In this document: in pieces, positions 26,708-34,753 of the stretch
How the letters are laid out: every line of letters begins with the position of its first letter
Position numbering within the stretch: the stretch's first letter is position 1
Source of the DNA: JAMXLO01 sp963719805
GTDB lineage: Bacteria; Pseudomonadota; Alphaproteobacteria; Acetobacterales; Acetobacteraceae
Assembly (NCBI GenBank): GCA_963719805.1
Contig: CAVRDF010000004.1
Location: 186,001-250,000, forward strand
DNA: 64,000 nt
Direction of reading: 5' to 3'
Position numbers and translations under genes: made by a program
Notes under the pieces: generated by a model
Told to the model about the DNA's origin: nothing
Seen by the model: only the letters and a program-made list of their open reading frames with translations
The model's database searches: none

Positions 26708-27647
26708 GCAACCGGCCAAAGTAGGCAATGGTCTGTCCAAGGCCGACGTCCAGTCCCACCGTTGGTTCCCAACCCAGGATCCGCCGCGCCAGGCCAATGT
26801 CCGGACAACGCTGCATCGGGTCGTCTTGCGGCAGTTCACGATAGGTAATCCGAGACTTGGAAGCGGACAGGCGCATCACACGATTGGCCAATTCGCTCAC
26901 CATGACCTCGTGCGGATTGCCAAGATTGATCGGCCCGGTGAAGTCGTCACCCGTGGCCATCAGTCGGACCAAACCATCGATCAGATCGTCGACATAGCAA
27001 AAGGCCCGCGTCTGGCTGCCGCTGCCATACAGCGTGATGTCCTGACCCTGCAGCGCCTGGACAATAAAGTTCGATACGACCCGGCCGTCGTTCGGGTGCA
27101 TGCGCGGACCGTACGTGTTGAAGATTCGCGCCACCTTGATGCGTGTGTGATGTTGCCGGGAATAGTCGAAAAACAGCGTCTCCGCACAACGCTTGCCTTC
27201 ATCGTAGCATGCGCGCGGACCCAACGGATTGACGTTGCCCCGATAGTCCTCCGGCTGAGGATGGACCGTCGGATCGCCGTACACTTCGCTCGTGGAGGCT
27301 TGCAGGATCTTTGCGCCAATCCGTTTGGCGAGGCCAAGCATGTTGATCGCGCCAATTACACTGGTCTTTGTGGTCTGCACCGGGTCGAATTGGTAATGCA
27401 CCGGCGAGGCCGGGCAGGCCAGATTGTAGATTTCGTCGACTTCGATATACAGCGGGAAGGTGATGTCATGCCGCATAGCCTCGAAGTGCGGATCGCCGAT
27501 CAGGTGGGCGATATTGTCCTTCCGGCCAGTGAAGTAATTATCGACACACAGCACATCATCGCCGTCGCGCAGCAGCCGTTCGCATAGATGCGAACCCAGG
27601 AAGCCGGCGCCACCGGTTACCAACACACGCTTGCGCGTGAGTGTCAT
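26667..27647 (-). CDS. uxs: UDP-glucuronate decarboxylase (UDP-xylose synthase)
   Basis: This extended SDR enzyme of 326 residues is predicted to convert UDP-glucuronate to UDP-xylose via a 4-keto intermediate. The NAD-binding motif is GGAGFLG (residues 12-18). The substrate region includes the family-specific ACPASPVHYQ and STSEVYGDP. The catalytic tyrosine and lysine are Y148 and K152 in CYDEGKR. ARIFNTYGPRMHPNDGRVV and GSQTRAFCYVDDL are typical of UXS rather than of general epimerases. It supplies a xylose donor for the adjacent glycan locus. Its start overlaps the stop of the racemase-family gene by one base (TAATG), so it may be co-transcribed with a gene of apparently different purpose. 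Confidence 0.93.
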   Translation of the reverse strand: MTLTRKRVLVTGGAGFLGSHLCERLLRDGDDVLCVDNYFTGRKDNIAHLIGDPHFEAMRHDITFPLYIEVDEIYNLACPASPVHYQFDPVQTTKTSVIGAINMLGLAKRIGAKILQASTSEVYGDPTVHPQPEDYRGNVNPLGPRACYDEGKRCAETLFFDYSRQHHTRIKVARIFNTYGPRMHPNDGRVVSNFIVQALQGQDITLYGSGSQTRAFCYVDDLIDGLVRLMATGDDFTGPINLGNPHEVMVSELANRVMRLSASKSRITYRELPQDDPMQRCPDIGLARRILGWEPTVGLDVGLGQTIAYFGRLLTDQRSTRGVHAG

Positions 27648-28408
27648 TACCCTGCGCTTCGCAAGCAGGTCGCCCGGTCTGCAGGTGGTCCGAATTCGCG
27701 CGGCCGCAGCCCAGCGTGGAACCAGGTGATCAGCGAATAGATGTCATAGATTGGCAGGCCCAGTGCCTCGCGCAGCGCGAATGCGTAAGGCGGCATGTTG
27801 GTGCACTCGAGCACGATTGCGCCGATATCGGGATGGCGCGCCACCAACCGTCGCCCGGCGTCCAGGATATCCGCGGCGGCCAGTGCTACGTCCATGTCCT
27901 GTTTCTCGCCGCGCACCAGCACGCGGAAGAATTCGCGGCCGTCCTCAGTGCCGATAAATGGCGTATCGGGTGGGACGCCTGCCGCCGCAAGGTGCCGCGG
28001 CGTGAGTGACTGGCCCGAGACCGTGATGACACCGACGCGCTTGCCGGGCGGCAACGTCTGTTGCACCCAGGGCACCTGGATCAGCGAACTGGTGGCAACC
28101 GGGACCCGCACGTGCGCGGCCAGTTCGGCCTGGAATAGCGACAGGAATCCGCAGTTGGTGGTAATCGCCTCGGCACCTTGATCCACCAGTTCCGCCGCCG
28201 CCGACAGGAAGGCATCCAGCAGCCCGGCCGCCGCATTCAGCACCACACGCTCCGGCGTGGCGCCTTTCACCACGCGATACAGCACGGGAAATGGCCACGT
28301 CGTGGCATTGCCCATGTCACCAGGAATGCGCGGAAACCGCGCCTCCAGCATAAGGATACCCAGCGGTGCGCCATATAGCGCCTTGCCGCCCTTGGCGATG
28401 ATCTGCAT
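27647..28408 (-). CDS. Aspartate/glutamate racemase family protein
   Basis: This 253-residue member of the Asp/Glu racemase superfamily (which also includes hydantoin racemase and arylmalonate decarboxylase) has a candidate pair of catalytic cysteines, C86 in TTNCGFL and C202 in LECTNMP, at the usual spacing. The N-terminal ILMLEARFPRIPGDMGN is typical of an uncharacterised subgroup often found in catabolic clusters. A true amino acid racemase, a hydantoin racemase-like enzyme or a decarboxylase are all possible. It is transcribed divergently from the RraA-like gene, with only 38 bases between their starts, which suggests shared control. It is followed by the UDP-xylose synthase gene. Confidence 0.82.
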   Translation of the reverse strand: MQIIAKGGKALYGAPLGILMLEARFPRIPGDMGNATTWPFPVLYRVVKGATPERVVLNAAAGLLDAFLSAAAELVDQGAEAITTNCGFLSLFQAELAAHVRVPVATSSLIQVPWVQQTLPPGKRVGVITVSGQSLTPRHLAAAGVPPDTPFIGTEDGREFFRVLVRGEKQDMDVALAAADILDAGRRLVARHPDIGAIVLECTNMPPYAFALREALGLPIYDIYSLITWFHAGLRPREFGPPADRATCLRSAG

Positions 28409-28446
28409 GCTGCGAACATGCCCTATTCGGACGATAGGAGAAAGTA

Positions 28447-29142
28447 ATGGCCGAGCGGCCGTTTACCCAGGCTGACCTTGACGTGCTCGCACAGTGGGAC
28501 ACGCCAACAATCTGCAACGGCCTGGAGATCACCTCGCCCGACCGCCGTGCGTTTGGCTACACGGTGGAGCCGATGGTCTGCCTGTATCCAAAGGCAAAGC
28601 CCATCGTGGGGCTGGCGCGCGTCGGCATGATCCGCTCGACCGAACCGCCGCGTGGCAAGGTGGTCGACCGCGCCGACTGGTACGATTACGTCGCTGCAAA
28701 GGACTTTCCTACGATAGCGGTTATTCAGGACATCGACGGCCGTGCCGGCTATGGCGCCTATTGGGGCGAGGTGCAGTCCACCATCCACAAGTCGCTCGGC
28801 TCCATCGGCTGCGTCACCAACGGATCTTTCCGCGATCTCGATATGTGGGCCGAGGGCTATCAGATGGTCGGAGGGCGCATCGGGCCGAGCCACGCTTGGG
28901 TGCACATGGTGACGTTTGGCCAGCCGGTGAATATTTTCGGCATGCAGGCCGGGCATGACGACGTGATCCATGCAGATCTGCATGGTGCGGTGGTGATACC
29001 GGCGGACGCGGTGAAGAAGTTGCCGGCGGCGATCGATCTCATCTCGCGCCGCGAGGCGGTGATCCTGGACGTGTGCCGCGCCCCTGGCTTCACTCCGGCC
29101 AAGTTGCGCGATCCGCTGAAGCGTTCCGGCGAAATCCACTGA
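28447..29142 (+). CDS. RraA-like / HMG aldolase family protein
   Basis: This 231-residue protein has the RraA fold, shared by 4-hydroxy-4-methyl-2-oxoglutarate aldolases, oxaloacetate decarboxylases and the RNase E inhibitor RraA. The substrate and metal site is visible as GCVTNGSFRDLDMW (R129, D130), with DVIHADLHGAVVIPA near the C-terminus. Given the catabolic neighbours, an aldolase or decarboxylase role is more likely than RNase E regulation. An AGGAG stretch sits upstream of the ATG at 28447. It begins a plus-strand operon of six genes ending with an alcohol dehydrogenase. Confidence 0.85.
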   Translation: MAERPFTQADLDVLAQWDTPTICNGLEITSPDRRAFGYTVEPMVCLYPKAKPIVGLARVGMIRSTEPPRGKVVDRADWYDYVAAKDFPTIAVIQDIDGRAGYGAYWGEVQSTIHKSLGSIGCVTNGSFRDLDMWAEGYQMVGGRIGPSHAWVHMVTFGQPVNIFGMQAGHDDVIHADLHGAVVIPADAVKKLPAAIDLISRREAVILDVCRAPGFTPAKLRDPLKRSGEIH

Positions 29143-29152
29143 GGAGATCGGC

Positions 29153-29932
29153 ATGAATATCGCCACGCTGCCCCAGGCGCTCGCCGGTGTGTCGGAAGAG
29201 GAATGGCAGCTCCGCTGCGACCTTGCGGCGCTGTACCGGCTGGTCGCGCACCATCGCTGGACCGACTTTGTCTATACGCATATCAGCGCGCGCATGCCGG
29301 GCCCCGATCATCATTTCCTGATCAACAAATACGGTGTGCTGTTTCATGAAATGCGCGCCTCCGATCTGGTGAAGATCGATTTGCACGGCAATGTCGTGGA
29401 GGACGGCGACACATCGTCACGCCGCGTCAATGCTGCCGGCTTCACCATCCACTCGGCGATCCACATGGCGCGTCCCGATCTCACCTGCGTAGTCCATACC
29501 CACACGCAGGCCGGGATCGCAGTGTCCTGCATGAAGGAGGGGCTGCTGCCGTTGTCGCAGCACGCGTTGAAGTTCTATGGGCGGATCGCCTACCACGGCT
29601 ACGAAGGCATCGCTCTCGACCTCGACGAACGTGAGCGGCTGGTGCACGACCTGGGCTCGGAGCACAAGGCGATGATCCTGCGCAATCACGGTCTGCTGGT
29701 CGGTGGCACGTCGATCCCCGAGGCGTTCCACATGATCTACATGCTGGAGCGCGCCTGTGCAGCGCAAGTCACCGCACTGTCCTGCGGGCAGGAGGTGATC
29801 CTGCCGCCAAAGGATGTCTGCGAGCACACTTCCGCTCAGTTCAAGAGCATGGAGAACGACGATCACTATGGCTGGATGTGGCAATCGGCGTTGCGGATGA
29901 TCGAAGACGATCGGCCGGACTACCGAAGCTGA
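29153..29932 (+). CDS. Class II aldolase/adducin family protein
   Basis: This 259-residue member of the zinc-dependent class II aldolase/adducin family has metal ligands H115 and H117 in VVHTHTQ and H179 in ILRNHGLLVGG. WTDFVYTHISARMPG near residues 36-50 is typical of the family. Real activities in this family include fuculose- and ribulose-phosphate aldolases/epimerases and decarboxylases; many catabolic-cluster members lack the phosphate site and are of unknown role. It starts ten bases after the RraA-like gene behind a GAGGAGAT site. Its stop overlaps the amidohydrolase start (TGATG). Confidence 0.87.
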   Translation: MNIATLPQALAGVSEEEWQLRCDLAALYRLVAHHRWTDFVYTHISARMPGPDHHFLINKYGVLFHEMRASDLVKIDLHGNVVEDGDTSSRRVNAAGFTIHSAIHMARPDLTCVVHTHTQAGIAVSCMKEGLLPLSQHALKFYGRIAYHGYEGIALDLDERERLVHDLGSEHKAMILRNHGLLVGGTSIPEAFHMIYMLERACAAQVTALSCGQEVILPPKDVCEHTSAQFKSMENDDHYGWMWQSALRMIEDDRPDYRS

Positions 29933-31365
29933 TGCCGATCACGGTTATCCGAAAAGCCGAAATGGTGGTCGCGTGGGACGCGGCCACCAAGTCGCATGTA
30001 TATATGCCGGATGCCGACGTGGTGTTCGAAGGCGGTGTGCTGCGCTTCGTCGGACGCGGTTATGACGGCCCGGCTGATGAAGTGATATCCGGCTCCGGCC
30101 TGATGGTCATGCCGGGGCTGGTGAATATCCACTCGCATCCGTCCACCGAGCCGATGAACAAAGGGCTTATCGACGAAATCGGCAGTCCTGGCTTTTACAA
30201 CTCCTCGCTCTATGAATATCTGCCGATTTTTCGCGCCGACGCGGAGGCGATCCCGCACTGCGTACGGGTGGCGCTGTCGGAACTGCTGCTGTCAGGCGTC
30301 ACGACATTGGCCGACCTGTCAATGGCGCATCCGGGTTGGCTGGATCTATTGGCCGAAGCCGGAATGCGCGTCTGCATCGCGCCGATGTTCCGATCGGGCC
30401 GCTGGTACACCAAGAACGGCCATCTGGTGGAATACGCCTGGGATGAAGCTGCCGGCGAAAAGGCGATGGGCGAGGCGCTGTCACTGATCGAACGTGCCGA
30501 GCAGCACCCATCAGGTCGGCTGTTCGGCATGGTGGTGCCGGCGCAGATCGATACCTGCACCGAGGGCCTGCTGCGCGAATTGTTCACCGAGGCGAAAGCG
30601 CGAGGGTTGTCCTGGCAAATCCATGCGGCGCAGTCGGTCAACGAGTTCCATGAGATCACCCGCCGGAACGGCTTCACACCGATCGGCTGGCTCGATCATC
30701 TGGGGCTGCTGTCCGAGCGGTCGATCATCGGGCATGGCATCTTCCTCGACGATCATCCATCGACCCGCTGGCACACCGAAACCGATGTGAAGCGCCTGGC
30801 GGAAACCGGTACCACAGTGGCGCACTGCCCGACGGTGTTCGCGCGGCGTGGCATCACGCTGAAGGATTTCGGCCGCTATCGCCGGGCCGGCGTAAATATG
30901 GGCGTCGGCACCGATACCTATCCGCACAACATGCTGGATGAGCTGCGGCTGGTGTCCTACCTGGCGCGTACACAGGCGGGCAATCCGCGCACTATGAACT
31001 CCACCGACCTGTTCGATGCGGCGACGATTGGCGGTGCACGCGCGCTTGGACGCGATGATATCGGACGACTCGCGCCCGGCTGCCGCGCCGACATCGTGCT
31101 GGTGGACATCACCCATCCGATGATGCGTCCGACGCATGACCCGGTGCGCAGCCTGATCTATGCGGCGGGTGATCGTGCCGTGCGCACCGTGTATGTGGAC
31201 GGCGATAAGGTGGTCGAGGATGGGCGGGTGTTGACGATGGACTATCCGGCTGCTGCTGCCGCGCTGCACGAGGCGCAGAAGCGGATCAAGGCCAACGTGC
31301 CGAACCTCGATTGGGACCATCGCACGGCAGAGCAGATCTCTCCGATGACGTTCCCCACTGCATGA
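29932..31365 (+). CDS. Amidohydrolase (chlorohydrolase/cytosine deaminase-like)
   Basis: This metal-dependent amidohydrolase of 477 residues belongs to the subfamily that includes atrazine chlorohydrolase, SAH/MTA deaminase and SsnA. Metal and catalytic residues are in place: H67 and H69 (NIHSHPS), H231 (QIHAAQS), H268 (IIGHGIF), H298 (VAHCP) and D328 (GVGTDTYPHN). The C-terminal beta-sandwich follows (GCRADIVLVDI, VRTVYVDGDKVVEDG). An upstream in-frame ATG exists at 29878, but the start at 29932, overlapping the aldolase stop, fits the family. It probably hydrolyses a C-N or C-Cl bond in the cluster's substrate. Its stop overlaps the next gene's start (ATGA). Confidence 0.88.
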   Translation: MPITVIRKAEMVVAWDAATKSHVYMPDADVVFEGGVLRFVGRGYDGPADEVISGSGLMVMPGLVNIHSHPSTEPMNKGLIDEIGSPGFYNSSLYEYLPIFRADAEAIPHCVRVALSELLLSGVTTLADLSMAHPGWLDLLAEAGMRVCIAPMFRSGRWYTKNGHLVEYAWDEAAGEKAMGEALSLIERAEQHPSGRLFGMVVPAQIDTCTEGLLRELFTEAKARGLSWQIHAAQSVNEFHEITRRNGFTPIGWLDHLGLLSERSIIGHGIFLDDHPSTRWHTETDVKRLAETGTTVAHCPTVFARRGITLKDFGRYRRAGVNMGVGTDTYPHNMLDELRLVSYLARTQAGNPRTMNSTDLFDAATIGGARALGRDDIGRLAPGCRADIVLVDITHPMMRPTHDPVRSLIYAAGDRAVRTVYVDGDKVVEDGRVLTMDYPAAAAALHEAQKRIKANVPNLDWDHRTAEQISPMTFPTA

Positions 31366-32345
31366 GCGCTCTGCTCTCGGTCTCTGGCCTGCGGACCGTG
31401 TTCCGCACCCATGGCGGTGACGTGACCGCGGTCGATGGCGTCGACATTTCAGTAGATCGTGGCCGGACGCTCGGCATCGTCGGCGAATCCGGCTGCGGCA
31501 AATCGGTGCTGTCGCTCTCTGTGATGCGTCTGGTTCCGCCGCCCGGCCGTGTGGCGTCAGGCCAGGTGATGTTCGACGGCCGCAACCTGCTCGATCTGTC
31601 GCCAGCGCAGATGCGCGACGTTCGTGGCAATCGTATCGCGATGATCTTTCAGGAGCCGATGACCAGTCTGAACCCGGTGTTCACCGTCGGCGACCAGATC
31701 ACTGAGGCAATGCGGGCGCACGACCGCACCGCATCCGGTGGCGCGCTGCGCAGCCGTGCGATCGATGCGTTGCAGCGCGTGCGGATTCCGGCGCCGGAGC
31801 GCCGCTTCGACGAATATCCGCACCAGATGTCGGGCGGTATGCGCCAGCGCGTGATGATTGCCATGGCACTTGCCTGTGCCCCCGACCTGCTGATCGCCGA
31901 TGAACCAACCACGGCGCTGGACGTTACGGTGCAGGCGCAAATCCTCGATCTCCTGCGCGAGCTGCAGCAGCAGACCGGGATGGCGATCATCCTGATAACC
32001 CACGATCTCGGCATCGTCGCTGAAATGGCGAACGAGGTCGCGGTGATGTACGCTGGCCGTATCGTGGAGCGCGCGCCGGGCGATGCGATCTTCGACGATC
32101 CGCAGCATCCTTATACGCTTGGACTGCTAGGCAGCATTCCGAAGATCGAGGAGACCCGCGACCGCTTGCTGGCGATCGAGGGCACCGTTCCCGCCCCATT
32201 CGATCTGCCGCAGGGCTGCCGTTTCCATCCACGTTGCGTCTTCGCTGACGCTCAATGTGCGATCGAGGATCCACAGCTGCGACCGCTCGCTGCCAATCAC
32301 ACCGCTGCCTGTATTCGGGCGCCGATCGAGACCGTAGCCGCATGA
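31362..32345 (+). CDS. Peptide-type ABC transporter ATP-binding protein (second DppD)
   Basis: This 327-residue ATPase is of the DppD/OppD type, paralogous to the one at 10604. GESGCGKS is Walker A, MSGGMRQRVMIAMAL the signature and LLIADEPTTALDVT Walker B; the tail with GCRFHPRCVF is intact. The start at 31362 overlaps the amidohydrolase stop. It is coupled to a DppF-type gene, but no permease or solute-binding protein gene accompanies the pair in this window. The two ATPases must therefore power permeases encoded elsewhere or borrow DppB/DppC from the first cluster; this is inference. Confidence 0.9.
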   Translation: MSALLSVSGLRTVFRTHGGDVTAVDGVDISVDRGRTLGIVGESGCGKSVLSLSVMRLVPPPGRVASGQVMFDGRNLLDLSPAQMRDVRGNRIAMIFQEPMTSLNPVFTVGDQITEAMRAHDRTASGGALRSRAIDALQRVRIPAPERRFDEYPHQMSGGMRQRVMIAMALACAPDLLIADEPTTALDVTVQAQILDLLRELQQQTGMAIILITHDLGIVAEMANEVAVMYAGRIVERAPGDAIFDDPQHPYTLGLLGSIPKIEETRDRLLAIEGTVPAPFDLPQGCRFHPRCVFADAQCAIEDPQLRPLAANHTAACIRAPIETVAA

Positions 32346-33422
32346 CCGCATTGCTGGATGTGCAGAATCTGACACGTCACTTCAGCGTCAAGCGCGGGTT
32401 GGTCATCGGCAAGACGATTGGTGTCGTTCGCGCGGTGGACGGTATCTCCTTCAGCATCGAGCGCGGTGAGACACTGGCGCTGGTCGGCGAGTTCGGGGTG
32501 TGGCAAATCAACCACCGCGCGCTTGGTGCTGCGGTTGATCGATCCCACCGAAGGCTCGGTCTATTTCGAAGGCACCGACATCACCACGATGAGCGGTGAC
32601 CCGTTGCGCAAGCTGCGCCGGCGTATGCAGATCGTATTCCAGGACCCGTTCGCTTCGCTTAATCCGCGCATGACGGTGGGCGAAATCCTGGAAGAACCAT
32701 TGATCGTGCATGGCATCGGCGACCGGATGGCGCGGCGCGCGCGTGTGAACCAGTTGCTAGGTCTGGTTGGGCTCGCTTCCTACCATTCCCAACGCTATCC
32801 GCATGAGTTCTCCGGTGGACAACGCCAGCGTATCGGCATCGCCCGTGCGCTTGCAGTGGAACCGGCGCTGGTCGTCTGTGACGAACCGGTATCCGCACTG
32901 GACGTGTCGATCCAGGCGCAGGTGGTGAACCTGCTGAAGGACCTGCAGGCGCGACTCGGCCTGTCGTATCTGTTCATCGCGCACGACCTCGCGGTGGTGA
33001 AGCACATGGCCGACCGCGTGGCGGTGATGTATCTCGGGCAAATCGTCGAGATCGCCACCAAGGACGTACTGTTCTCCGAGCCGCGGCATCCCTACACGCG
33101 CACCTTGATGACTGCGATCCCGCGGCCCGATCCTCATCGGCACACAGCCAGGCAGCTTCCCGGCGGTGATGTTCCAAGCCCGATGAATCCGCCGGACGGA
33201 TGCCGCTTTCATACCCGCTGTCCGTTCGTGATCGACCGTTGCCGGGTAGAGATGCCTCTGCTGCGAAAGTGGAGCGACGGCCATTTCACCGCGTGTCATC
33301 GCGCCGAAGAGTTGCCGCCGGCGGGCGAAGTCATCGAGCCGGGTCACGTCGCGCCCATGGCAGCCAAACGTCTCGCGCTGTACGCGAAGCGGCGGGCAGA
33401 AGCGGGGGCAGCTGCCGGCTGA
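32342..33422 (+). pseudogene. Peptide-type ABC transporter ATP-binding protein (second DppF), frameshifted in Walker A
   Basis: The frame from ATG 32342 (overlapping the upstream stop) reads normally to LALVGE and then goes wrong. A single extra T at 32492-32493 turns the expected Ser-Gly-Cys-Gly-Lys-Ser-Thr P-loop out of frame. From 32493 onward the next frame encodes SGCGKSTTARLVLRL and the whole remaining ATPase (signature FSGGQRQRIGIARAL, Walker B LVVCDEPVSALDVS, cysteine tail) to 33422. The restored protein would be 359 residues. As read, no functional ATPase is made unless ribosomes shift. The clean single-base change inside an otherwise perfect gene suggests a sequence error or a very recent mutation. 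Confidence 0.8.
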
Positions 33423-33437
33423 ACACAGGAGGACACG

Positions 33438-34625
33438 ATGGCTTCAGTGACTGCCAGCATCGCCGCGCCGCGCATGTTGCAGGTGGGCGGCGGCGCCGTG
33501 CGTCAGATCCCGGATGTGCTGGCCAAGTTCGGGTTGTCGCGTCCGCTGGTTGTGTCCGATCCGTTTATGGTGTCGTCGCGCCATATCCAGCATTGTCTCG
33601 ATCCGCTGAGCGCGGCTGGCATCGCCATTACGGTGTTCAGCGATACGGTGCCCGACCCAACCGATACGGTGATCGAAGCTGGTGTCGCGGTGCTGAAAGG
33701 CGGCAACTTCGATTGCCTGATCGGCTTTGGCGGCGGCTCGCCGATCGACACCGCAAAGGCTATGGCGATTCTCGCGGCTGGCGGCGGCAAGATGCGCGAC
33801 TACAAGGTGCCGGTCGCAGCAGACAACGGCGCATTGCCGGTCATTGCGATTCCGACCACTGCGGGCACCGGCAGTGAGTGTACGCGCTTCACTGTCATTA
33901 CCGATACCGAGCGCGACGAAAAGATGCTGATTTCCGGTCTTGGTGCGTTGCCGCTCGCCGCGATCGTCGATTATGAACTGACCTACAGCGTGCCGGCGCG
34001 CACCACGGCCGATACCGGCGTGGATAGTCTGACGCACGCGCTGGAAGCCTATGTCTCAAAGCGCGCCAATCCGTTCTCCGATGCACTTGCGGTATCGGCG
34101 ATGGCGCTGATCGGCCGACATGTCCGCACTGCGTACACCGACCCACGCAATGCAGAAGCCCGCGAGGGCATGATGCTCGGCGCCACGCAGGCCGGGCTCG
34201 CCTTCTCCAATTCGTCTGTCGCTCTGGTGCATGGAATGTCGCGGCCGATCGGCGCGCACTTCCATGTGCCGCACGGTCTGTCCAACGCGATGCTCCTGCC
34301 GGCGATTACCCGCTTCTCGGTCAGCGCGGCCGAGGCGCGTTATGCCGAGGCGTCCCGCCGTATTGGCTTTGCCAGTGACCGGGAGAGTGACTCTGCCGCT
34401 GCCGCCAAGCTGGTGACCGGGCTCGAAGCCCTCAACAAGGAACTTTCCGTGCCAAGCCCCGCGCAGTACGGCATCACCGAAGCCGCCTGGAACGGCAAGA
34501 TGGCGCTGATGGCGGAACATGCTCTGGCTTCGGGCAGCCCGGCGAACAATCCGCGCGTGCCGGACAAATCGGAAATTGTCGCGCTCTATCAGGAAGTCTG
34601 GACCGGCGCGCCACGCAATATCTGA
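33438..34625 (+). CDS. Iron-containing (type III) alcohol dehydrogenase
   Basis: This NAD(P)-dependent dehydrogenase of the Fe-ADH superfamily has 395 residues. The cofactor motif is GGGSPIDTAK (98-107). The metal ligands are D196 and H200 (GVDSLTHALEA), H265 (VHGMSRPIG) and H279 (VPHGLSNA), and PTTAGTGSE lies before them. The family contains alcohol, lactaldehyde, hydroxyacid and maleylacetate dehydrogenases, so the substrate is open. A strong AGGAGG site precedes the ATG at 33438. It follows the ATPase genes in the same direction and likely performs a redox step of the catabolic cluster. Confidence 0.9.
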   Translation: MASVTASIAAPRMLQVGGGAVRQIPDVLAKFGLSRPLVVSDPFMVSSRHIQHCLDPLSAAGIAITVFSDTVPDPTDTVIEAGVAVLKGGNFDCLIGFGGGSPIDTAKAMAILAAGGGKMRDYKVPVAADNGALPVIAIPTTAGTGSECTRFTVITDTERDEKMLISGLGALPLAAIVDYELTYSVPARTTADTGVDSLTHALEAYVSKRANPFSDALAVSAMALIGRHVRTAYTDPRNAEAREGMMLGATQAGLAFSNSSVALVHGMSRPIGAHFHVPHGLSNAMLLPAITRFSVSAAEARYAEASRRIGFASDRESDSAAAAKLVTGLEALNKELSVPSPAQYGITEAAWNGKMALMAEHALASGSPANNPRVPDKSEIVALYQEVWTGAPRNI

Positions 34626-34650
34626 TTATTGTCATTGTGAGCGTCCACAC

Positions 34651-34676
34651 GCCCTTGGGTTCGCCAGCTCAAGGGC
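34651..34676. terminator. Hairpin after the catabolic operon
   Basis: GCCCTTG and CAAGGGC form a 7-bp perfect stem around a 12-base loop, 25 bases after the alcohol dehydrogenase stop and before the MFS gene. There is no T-run after it, so it would be a weak intrinsic terminator or an RNA-stabilising hairpin. Confidence 0.4.
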
Positions 34677-34753
34677 CCGTTGTGACGTAGGATTGCTTTC
34701 GGCGGAAACCGCTTGGTAGGCTGTGGATAACAACACGCCTACCGGGAGGTCAA

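Noticed and set aside
28447..29142. Ribonuclease E inhibitor RraA or menaquinone methyltransferase
   Set aside because: The fold family matches, but the catabolic operon context and aldolase-type RD motif favour an enzyme role; the methyltransferase label is a known misannotation for this family.
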